DNA from: Spirochaetes bacterium RIFOXYC1_FULL_54_7
Lineage (GTDB): Bacteria > Spirochaetota > Spirochaetia > Treponematales > UBA12059
Direction: 5' to 3'
NCBI GenBank assembly: GCA_001830645.1
Contig: MIBM01000278.1
Span: 1-6,305 of the forward strand
DNA length: 6,305 bases
This document shows, piece by piece, positions 1 through 4,178 of this stretch. The first letter of the stretch is position 1. Every line of letters starts with the position of its first letter. The position numbers were made by a program, and so were the translations under genes. The notes below the pieces were generated by a model. It was given only the letters and a program-made list of their open reading frames with translations. It was not told where the DNA came from and did not search any database.

Positions 1-439
1 TGAGTGTCCTGGCACTTGGCCCTTGGCCAATGATGAAATCCAGCTCGCCGTCTTCCATGGCCATGTAGAGCATCTCTTCTATGGCCGGTTTCAGGCGGTG
101 TATCTCATCTATGAAGAAGACCGACTTCGGGGACATGGTGGTCAGGATTCCGGCCAGATCCTTGGGCTTCTCAAGGGCCGGTGCGCTGGTCACCTTGAAG
201 TCAACCTCTAGTTCACGGGCGACTATGCCTGCCAGGGTGGTCTTGCCAAGGCCAGGAGGTCCCATGAGGAAAACATGATCCAGAGCCTCTTCACGTTGCC
301 TGGCTGCTTCTATGAATATGGCCAGGTTCTGCTTGATCGAAGCCTGACCCAGGAATTCGGCCAGCAGGCGCGGCCGCAGGACGTTTTCACGCTCATCGTC
401 CCGGGGGTCAAAACTGCCGGATACCAGGCTTGCTTCCAT
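1..439 (-). CDS. ruvB: RuvB, Holliday-junction branch-migration ATPase (N-terminal part, cut by the window edge)
   Basis: RuvB is the AAA+ hexameric motor that, loaded by RuvA, drives branch migration of Holliday junctions in the cytoplasm. Translating the minus strand from the ATG at 439-437 gives 146 residues, a bit under half of the usual 330-350. The read shows the family N-terminus [12 protein letters not shown] (about residues 21-32), the Walker A motif GPPGLGKTT (60-68), the Walker B and following segment FFIDEIHRL (108-116), and the start of the next conserved stretch, [12 protein letters not shown]. The sensor 2 and winged-helix regions lie beyond the left edge. The start is uncertain: a GTG at 448-446 is in frame and overlaps the ruvA stop by four bases (GTGA), adding Met-Asn-Asp. 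The SD-like GAGTGG upstream is only 3 bases from that GTG but 12 from the ATG, so neither spacing is ideal. It is the last visible gene of the yebC-ruvCAB operon and is probably coupled to ruvA translation. Confidence 0.95.
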   Translation of the reverse strand, partial: MEASLVSGSFDPRDDERENVLRPRLLAEFLGQASIKQNLAIFIEAARQREEALDHVFLMGPPGLGKTTLAGIVARELEVDFKVTSAPALEKPKDLAGILTTMSPKSVFFIDEIHRLKPAIEEMLYMAMEDGELDFIIGQGPSARTL

Positions 440-444
440 GTCGT

Positions 445-1044
445 TCACGATCCACTCAGTTCCACTATGGCCCGGCGGAAGAGTTCCCGTTCACGGTCAT
501 CGGCTTTGACCGGCAGACTGCCACCCTCAGCCACTATCTGCCTGATTAAATCGGCTGCCCGTTTGCGGTCATACCCCATCTCTGCCAAGGCGCGGATGAT
601 ATCGGCATGAGGTTCCTGGGACTCCGGACCGGTTCTGCCGACGGATGGCAATTTACCTTTGAGCGAGAACACGAGCTTCTGGGCAGTCTTCTTTCCCAAG
701 CCCGGGATGGACTCCAGCCTGGCAAGGTCCTCGGAATCCAGGGCCCGCTCAAGATCCTCCGCACCTATGCCGCCTAGTATCTTCAGGGCTTGCTTGGGAC
801 CTATGCCATCTACAGACAAAAGCTCAACAAATACAGCCCGCTCGGATTCAGTGGGAAAGCCAAACAGGCGCATCTGGTCTTCACGATGCAGGAGCCAGCA
901 CAGAACCCGCACACGATCACCCATCATCCCAAAGGCGTCAACAGACCGGGAAGGTACCGAGAATTCCCATTCGATACCGTTGTTGTCAACCCGGATAAGG
1001 TCGAGGCCTTTGTGGCACAGGGTGCCGCTTATAGCATTGTACAT
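445..1044 (-). CDS. ruvA: RuvA, Holliday-junction binding subunit
   Basis: The 199 residues match the usual RuvA length of about 200. RuvA tetramers bind the four-way junction and recruit RuvB. The N-terminal OB-fold runs to about residue 63 and ends in the signature [10 protein letters not shown]. Arg54, Glu55 and Asp56 fall at the same numbers as in E. coli RuvA, where Glu55 and Asp56 form the acidic pin that separates strands. Two helix-hairpin-helix motifs follow: [13 protein letters not shown] (78-90) and [13 protein letters not shown] (113-125). After a flexible linker rich in Pro, Gly and Ser (about 132-145), the C-terminal RuvB-contact domain occupies roughly 147-199. The ATG is supported by the family start pattern M-x(5)-G-x-L. 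It lies 8 bases after the ruvC stop, and I see no Shine-Dalgarno sequence upstream, so translation may rely on coupling to ruvC or on a leaderless transcript from the TATAAT box described separately. Confidence 0.97.
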   Translation of the reverse strand: MYNAISGTLCHKGLDLIRVDNNGIEWEFSVPSRSVDAFGMMGDRVRVLCWLLHREDQMRLFGFPTESERAVFVELLSVDGIGPKQALKILGGIGAEDLERALDSEDLARLESIPGLGKKTAQKLVFSLKGKLPSVGRTGPESQEPHADIIRALAEMGYDRKRAADLIRQIVAEGGSLPVKADDRERELFRRAIVELSGS

Positions 1045-1051
1045 GGCGGTG

Positions 1052-1081
1052 ATTATATACGCCGGTGTTCCGGCTTAGCAA
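1052..1081 (-). promoter_or_regulatory. Possible internal promoter giving a leaderless ruvA transcript
   Basis: A perfect TATAAT (1057-1052, minus strand) overlaps the ruvC stop codon. Eighteen bases upstream is TTGCTA (1081-1076, four of six to TTGACA). Transcription would start about 1045, at or one base from the ruvA ATG at 1044, a gene with no visible Shine-Dalgarno sequence. Confidence 0.35.
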
Positions 1082-1571
1082 GCGAAGGAAAAGTTCTGGA
1101 CTGACAGTGGCAGATGGCTACAGCCAGGGCATCGGCGGCGTGATCGGGCTTTGGAATCTCGGACAGACCTAGCACAATGCGTACAAAGGATTGTACTTCT
1201 GACTTGCCCGAGCCACCGGAACCCGACGCGGCTCGCTTTATTTCCATTGGTCCGTATTCACGCATCGACAGACCCGCATCAAGGCATACCAGCCGTATTA
1301 TGCCCCGAGCCTCAGCCACACCGAGGGCACTAGTCACATTGCGTGAAAAAAACAAAGACTCCATAGCAAGCTCAGCCGGTTCGTGCTCCGCAATGATGGT
1401 TGTAAGGGCATCACGGATCATGCCGAGGCGCAGGGCTACATCCGTGCCAGCCTTGGTGGCAATACAGCCATGGCCCCTATAAAAAAGACGGGCGCCGTCT
1501 GTCTCGACGACGCCCCAACCCACCGAAGCGAGTCCTGGATCTATGCCCAGAACCCGGATCTTGTTGGCCAT
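1053..1571 (-). CDS. ruvC: RuvC, Holliday-junction resolvase
   Basis: RuvC is the dimeric RNase H-fold endonuclease that cuts Holliday junctions symmetrically after RuvAB branch migration. The 172-residue length is typical. Visible acidic active-site residues are Asp11 in GIDPG, Glu71 in AMESLFF, and the C-terminal cluster KPDHAADALA, with His144 and Asp147 in the catalytic positions. Aligned on DALA, His144 replaces E. coli Asp138. A histidine at this place is known from the Thermus thermophilus enzyme (active site Asp7, Glu70, His143, Asp146), so the gene should be functional. Phe74 corresponds to the E. coli Phe69 that stacks on junction DNA. The ATG directly follows the yebC TAA with no gap. 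A GAGGA stretch inside the end of yebC, about 13 bases upstream, is a weak, distant SD candidate, so coupling to yebC is likely. A run of seven T lies in the codons just after Glu71. Confidence 0.96.
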   Translation of the reverse strand: MANKIRVLGIDPGLASVGWGVVETDGARLFYRGHGCIATKAGTDVALRLGMIRDALTTIIAEHEPAELAMESLFFSRNVTSALGVAEARGIIRLVCLDAGLSMREYGPMEIKRAASGSGGSGKSEVQSFVRIVLGLSEIPKPDHAADALAVAICHCQSRTFPSLAKPEHRRI

Positions 1572-2309
1572 TTATTCTTCGTCTTCCTCGGGGAGGTTGG
1601 CATTGTGGTAGACGTTCTGCACGTCATCATTCTCCTCGAGCTTGTCTATTAGCTTGGAGATCTTGCCACCCGCATCCTTGTCCACATCGACATAGGTCTC
1701 GGGAATCATGGAAACTTCCGCCCCATCAGTTTGCAGATTTGCAGCATTGATGGCTTCCAGAACGGTCTCGAAGGACTCCGGAGTGGTATAGACTACAATT
1801 TCTCCGTCTTCGTTCACGATATCATCGGCACCAGCCTCAAGAGCCAGTTCCATGACTTTGTCCTCGTCGCACTTTTCGCCATCCAGGGAGATCACACCCT
1901 TGCGATTGAAAAGCCGTAGGACGGCATTGGAGGTGGCAAGGGAGCCACCAGCACGGGTCAGAAGGTTTCGTACTTCGGCGGCTGCACGATTCTTGTTGTC
2001 GGTAAGAACCTCAATGAGGATTGCGATACCACCGGGGGCATAGGCTTCATAGACCAGCTCTTCATAGATAGCCGCACCGAGCTCACCGGTACCCTTCTTG
2101 ATGGCTCTGTCTATGTTGTCCTTGGGCATGTTGGCACCACGTGCCTTGAGCATTGCGGTCCTGAGCCTGGCGTTGGAGTCTGGATCACCCCCCCCCATGC
2201 GAGCCGCAATCGATATTTCCTTGATAAGCTTGGTGAACATCTGCCCGCGCTTGGCATCGGCAGCACCCTTCTTGTGCTTGATGGTCGCCCATTTACTGTG
2301 GCCGGACAT
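1572..2309 (-). CDS. yebC: YebC/PmpR family protein
   Basis: This 245-residue protein is at the standard length of the family. It opens with the signature MSGHSKWATIKHKKG (1-15), then AKRGQMFTKLIKEI (19-32), MGGGDPDSN (38-46), ANMPKDNIDRAIKKG (near 57) and YEAYAPGG, followed by EVLTDNKNRAAAEVRN. The C-terminus is strongly acidic (PEEDEE). The family was first annotated as DNA-binding regulators, and recent reports place some members on the ribosome, relieving stalling at proline-rich stretches. Which role applies here cannot be read from sequence. The start at 2309-2307 is fixed by the conserved N-terminus and a strong AAGGAG five bases upstream. The frame stays open a further 52 codons upstream, but no SD is seen there. 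It is the first gene of the operon, and yebC next to ruvC is a common arrangement. A nine-G homopolymer encodes Met38-Gly41. Confidence 0.96.
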   Translation of the reverse strand: MSGHSKWATIKHKKGAADAKRGQMFTKLIKEISIAARMGGGDPDSNARLRTAMLKARGANMPKDNIDRAIKKGTGELGAAIYEELVYEAYAPGGIAILIEVLTDNKNRAAAEVRNLLTRAGGSLATSNAVLRLFNRKGVISLDGEKCDEDKVMELALEAGADDIVNEDGEIVVYTTPESFETVLEAINAANLQTDGAEVSMIPETYVDVDKDAGGKISKLIDKLEENDDVQNVYHNANLPEEDEE

Positions 2310-2314
2310 CTTGT

Positions 2315-2320
2315 CTCCTT
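2315..2320 (-). promoter_or_regulatory. Ribosome binding site of yebC
   Basis: AAGGAG on the minus strand, five bases before the ATG at 2309. It decides the yebC start over the longer in-frame extension, whose candidate starts (GTG at 2423, ATG at 2393) have no comparable site. Confidence 0.85.
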
Positions 2321-2409
2321 GGCATTGCAGGATATGCGTAATAGATGGTCGCGGAATGCTGATCCCTGCAGACCTCAGGAGTTCCACCATCATGTCGCTG
2401 GTGTTGCGG

Positions 2410-2439
2410 CCTGGCAGAACCACTCGGAGCGGAGCCAGG
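2410..2439 (-). promoter_or_regulatory. Hairpin in the yebC leader RNA
   Basis: On the minus strand CCTGGC (2439-2434) pairs with GCCAGG (2415-2410). Inside it CCGCT (2432-2428) pairs with AGTGG (2424-2420), allowing one G-U pair, around a three-base loop CCG. The two stems are separated by an internal loop of T against TTCT. It lies about 100 bases upstream of the yebC start, with no T-run after it, so it is not a standard terminator. Whether it regulates anything is unknown. Confidence 0.35.
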
Positions 2440-2470
2440 TGCTCGCGACCGTTCGCGTTTTTTCATCCAG

Positions 2471-2500
2471 ACGATATCATGGCGGGCAAGAATCTGTCAA
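2471..2500 (-). promoter_or_regulatory. Probable sigma-70 type promoter of the yebC-ruvCAB operon
   Basis: On the minus strand a perfect -35 box TTGACA (2500-2495) is followed after 18 bases by TATCGT (2476-2471). This -10 is preceded by TG one base upstream, giving the extended form TGATATCGT. Transcription would start near 2464, leaving a leader of about 155 bases before the yebC ATG. It is the best promoter match upstream of the operon. No operator could be identified. Confidence 0.6.
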
Positions 2501-2584
2501 CGATACGGACGAAATAGGGGCAAACCGCCACAGGCGCAAAAAACGCCAAGTCAGGGTAGATGAAAGGTAAGTGGAGCAATACAC

Positions 2585-2635
2585 CCGGTACCGGCTCAGC
2601 CGGCCACCTTGAAAGGCCCGGTAAACCGGTTCCGG
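2585..2635. repeat. Cluster of CCGG-centred inverted repeats
   Basis: CCGG occurs six times in 51 bases (starting at 2585, 2591, 2600, 2618, 2626 and 2632). It includes the perfect 10-bp palindrome CCGGTACCGG (2585-2594), the 13-base inverted repeat CCGGCTCAGCCGG (2591-2603) and CCGGTAAACCGG (2618-2629). The cluster begins 16 bases after the stop of the CxxC-protein gene on the minus strand, where a 3' end structure or non-classical terminator would sit. There is no adjacent T-run. Confidence 0.55.
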
Positions 2636-2650
2636 AGTAGAGGGATACGA

Positions 2651-2893
2651 CTATTTCCGGGAAGGGACGGCTATTTTGTTCTTCTTCATTCCATCCTGGA
2701 TCAGGTCTACGGTGAGACGCTCGTACCAGGTAAAATCGAAGGGTCTCTTGTTCCGTACAGTCTGCCTGACTGCATCGTTCAGGTCATCGTGACAATGGTC
2801 GCAGATTTCGAATTCCCTGATATGGAAGATTGTACGACCTGGATTCAGTTCCTTGATTTCACTCTTGCACACATCGCACTTGAAAAATTGCAT
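2651..2893 (-). CDS. Small unknown protein with two CxxC pairs (probable zinc-binding)
   Basis: I do not recognise this 80-residue protein as a named family. It begins MQFFKCDVCK and has two cysteine pairs, Cys6-x2-Cys9 and Cys31-x2-Cys34 followed by His35. They are separated by 21 residues, the usual layout of a single four-cysteine zinc ribbon. The rest (about 36-80) is hydrophilic, mixing acidic and basic residues with an aromatic patch FDFTWYERL (52-60), and ends in a lysine- and arginine-rich tail. There is no signal peptide or membrane segment, so it is probably cytoplasmic. The start is well supported: GAGGAG lies seven bases before the ATG, and a good promoter lies just upstream. It stands alone between the yebC operon and the divergent neuB-like gene. 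It could be a small regulator or a nucleic-acid or protein adaptor. The sequence does not decide. Confidence 0.85.
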   Translation of the reverse strand: MQFFKCDVCKSEIKELNPGRTIFHIREFEICDHCHDDLNDAVRQTVRNKRPFDFTWYERLTVDLIQDGMKKNKIAVPSRK

Positions 2894-2900
2894 ACAACCA

Positions 2901-2906
2901 CTCCTC
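2901..2906 (-). promoter_or_regulatory. Ribosome binding site of the CxxC-protein gene
   Basis: GAGGAG on the minus strand, seven bases before the ATG at 2893. It is a near-ideal site and a main argument that this small gene is real. Confidence 0.8.
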
Positions 2907-2928
2907 GGATGTTCCTGTCGATGACATC

Positions 2929-2957
2929 ATTCTATAGCATCCAATTCCCCTTGTCGA
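2929..2957 (-). promoter_or_regulatory. Promoter of the CxxC-protein gene
   Basis: On the minus strand TCGACA (2957-2952, five of six matches to TTGACA) is followed after exactly 17 bases by TAGAAT (2934-2929, five of six to TATAAT). Transcription would begin near 2922, giving a leader of about 29 bases that contains the GAGGAG site. It lies in the 100-base divergent interval shared with the neuB-like gene. Confidence 0.65.
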
Positions 2958-2958
2958 G

Positions 2959-2964
2959 TAGAAT
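2959..2964 (+). promoter_or_regulatory. Tentative -10 box for the neuB-like gene
   Basis: TAGAAT on the plus strand, with no convincing -35 at 16-18 bases upstream. If used, transcription would start near 2971 with a leader of about 23 bases. It is nearly back to back with the opposite promoter, whose -35 box ends at 2957. Confidence 0.25.
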
Positions 2965-2981
2965 AGCGTAATTAAGGAATT

Positions 2982-2988
2982 AAAGGAG
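2982..2988 (+). promoter_or_regulatory. Ribosome binding site of the neuB-like gene
   Basis: AAAGGAG five bases before the GTG at 2994. It decides the choice of this GTG start, since no suitable in-frame ATG lies near it. Confidence 0.8.
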
Positions 2989-2993
2989 TAGCC

Positions 2994-4178
2994 GTGGATA
3001 TCCATGATTTCAACCTCTGCAATGTACGATATACGCCGGAGCAACCTTTTATAATTGCCGAAATAGGTACATCCCATGCAGGCGATCATGCCAGGGGAGC
3101 AGAACTAATAGCGGCCGCGGCTGAAGCCGGCGCGGATTGCGTAAAATTCCAGCATGTCATTGCTGCAGAAATCATACATCCAGCTACAGGCCTGGTACCT
3201 CTTCCAGGGGGTTCCATCCCCTTGTACGAGCGCTTCCGGGCACTACAGACCTCGCCGGCTTTCTTGCTGGGTATGATGGAAGAGGCTGAAAAACGTTCTG
3301 TCGTCTTCCTATGTACACCCTTTGGTATACAGAGCGCCAGGGACCTGCGCCGGCTGGGTGTCAGGGTATTGAAAGTTGCCAGTCCGGAATTGAATCACCT
3401 GCCCCTGCTAGCCGAAATGGCCTCCTACGGATTGCCGACCATCCTTTCAACCGGGGTGTCCCGTCTAGGTGATATCGAGACCGCAACCGGATTTTTCAGC
3501 GACCAGTCCAGAGACCAGTCTGGCAACAGATCCAGCGACCAGGCATATCGGGGCAACAAGGACGGATCACTGGCCTTGCTACACTGCGTGACAGCCTATC
3601 CAGCTCCTGAGGAAGATTACAATCTACGGGTGCTGCCACTACTGTCCGGCATGTTTGGTTGTGCCATAGGGGTATCAGACCATTCCATGGACCCTGTTCT
3701 GGTACCGGCCCTTGCGGTGGCCATGGGTGGCAGCATAATCGAAAAGCATATCTGTCTGTCCCGTAGCGGTGACGGGCTGGATGACCCGATAGCCTTGCCG
3801 CCCGATGCCTTTGCGTTCATGGTGAAGGCGATCAGAGCGGTGGCGAGGAACGGGTCGGCAAAGACCGTGGAAGACCTTGCTGAAATCCACGGCACAGCCA
3901 GGGTGGAAGCTGTCCTGGGCACCGGGGCCAAGCGATTGGCCCCCAGCGAGGCGGCCAACTACGAACGTACAACCAGGTCCATACATGCCAGCAGGCCCAT
4001 CATGAGGGGAGAGGCCTTTGGCATCCACAACCTGGCAATTTTACGTACAGAAAAGGTACTGCGTCCCGGTCTGCACCCTTCCATGATGTGTCGGCTGGAA
4101 GGCAGGATGGCCGCAAAGGATATCCCTGACGGTGAGGGCATAGAGTGGGCTGACCTAGGCGGTTTTATCCAAGGGTAA
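2994..4178 (+). CDS. neuB: NeuB/SpsE-type nonulosonate (sialic-acid-like) synthase with SAF domain
   Basis: Enzymes of this family condense phosphoenolpyruvate with N-acetylmannosamine, its 6-phosphate or a related sugar to make a nine-carbon nonulosonic acid. The 394 residues are longer than the usual 340-360. The TIM-barrel part shows AEIGTSHAG (22-30, with Glu23 and His28), VKFQ (50-53), LCTPFG (106-111), LKVASPELN (126-134), LSTGVSRLGDIE (151-162), LLHCVTAYPAP (195-205), GVSDHS (226-231) and IIEKHICLSR (248-257). His230 and His252 fit the metal ligands known in meningococcal NeuB. The C-terminal SAF (antifreeze-like) domain spans about 327-390, from RSIHASRPIMRGE onward. Odd points are a low-complexity insert at 169-191, Ser27 where AEIGxNH enzymes have Asn, and GLDDPIAL (261-268) in place of the common GPDHxFSL. 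No partner gene (neuA, neuC and the like) is in the window, so the exact substrate is unknown. It starts with GTG, and its end overlaps mutS2 tail to tail. Confidence 0.88.
   Translation: MDIHDFNLCNVRYTPEQPFIIAEIGTSHAGDHARGAELIAAAAEAGADCVKFQHVIAAEIIHPATGLVPLPGGSIPLYERFRALQTSPAFLLGMMEEAEKRSVVFLCTPFGIQSARDLRRLGVRVLKVASPELNHLPLLAEMASYGLPTILSTGVSRLGDIETATGFFSDQSRDQSGNRSSDQAYRGNKDGSLALLHCVTAYPAPEEDYNLRVLPLLSGMFGCAIGVSDHSMDPVLVPALAVAMGGSIIEKHICLSRSGDGLDDPIALPPDAFAFMVKAIRAVARNGSAKTVEDLAEIHGTARVEAVLGTGAKRLAPSEAANYERTTRSIHASRPIMRGEAFGIHNLAILRTEKVLRPGLHPSMMCRLEGRMAAKDIPDGEGIEWADLGGFIQG
3501..3542 (+). repeat. Degenerate 12-bp tandem repeat inside the neuB-like gene
   Basis: GACCAGTC occurs at 3501-3508 and 3513-3520, and GACCAG recurs at 3537-3542, all on a 12-base register with one diverged unit between. 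In frame it encodes the tetrapeptide pattern DQSR-DQSG-NRSS-DQ (residues 170-183). The unit is a multiple of three, so copy-number change would keep the frame. Confidence 0.7.

Larger units (their letters stand above)
2310..2650. other. Gene-free interval between yebC and the CxxC-protein gene
   Basis: These 341 bases hold no protein gene I accept. Read on the minus strand from right to left they contain the CCGG-rich palindrome cluster just downstream of the CxxC-protein stop (2585-2635), a set of interchangeable GGCG/CGCC arms (2526-2547), the probable yebC promoter (2471-2500), a hairpin (2410-2439), and the yebC ribosome binding site (2315-2320). The part from about 2462 down to 2310 is open in frame with yebC and looks mildly protein-like; see the findings. 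I found no GC stem followed by a T-run that would qualify as a standard intrinsic terminator on either strand. Confidence 0.7.

Noticed and set aside
659..1078. Plus-strand open frame of 139 codons
   Set aside because: Antisense to ruvA and the end of ruvC, with no recognisable protein motif. ruvA here is full-length with all family motifs.
1346..1352. Seven-T run in ruvC (minus strand) beside the Glu71 codon, as a frameshift site
   Set aside because: The phase is G TTT TTT T rather than the X XXY YYZ pattern needed for efficient -1 slippage. The uninterrupted frame gives a full-length RuvC.
2310..2423. Longer yebC start at GTG 2423, adding 38 residues
   Set aside because: The family signature begins at the ATG at 2309, which has a strong AAGGAG site. 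The GTG has no ribosome binding site and lies inside the leader hairpin. The open frame is kept only as a finding.
2295..2466. Small leader ORF from ATG 2466 on the minus strand, reading MKKRERSR and overlapping the yebC start
   Set aside because: No ribosome binding site, the ATG is almost at the predicted transcription start, and the arginine-rich composition looks like an off-frame reading.
2533..2547. Intrinsic terminator for the CxxC-protein transcript around the T6/A6 run
   Set aside because: The T-run lies in the loop between GGCG and CGCC rather than after a GC stem, so it does not fit the terminator pattern.
2609..2971. Plus-strand open frame of 120 codons opposite the CxxC-protein gene
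   Set aside because: The minus-strand gene has a promoter, a strong ribosome binding site and a coherent cysteine pattern. The plus-strand frame has none of these.
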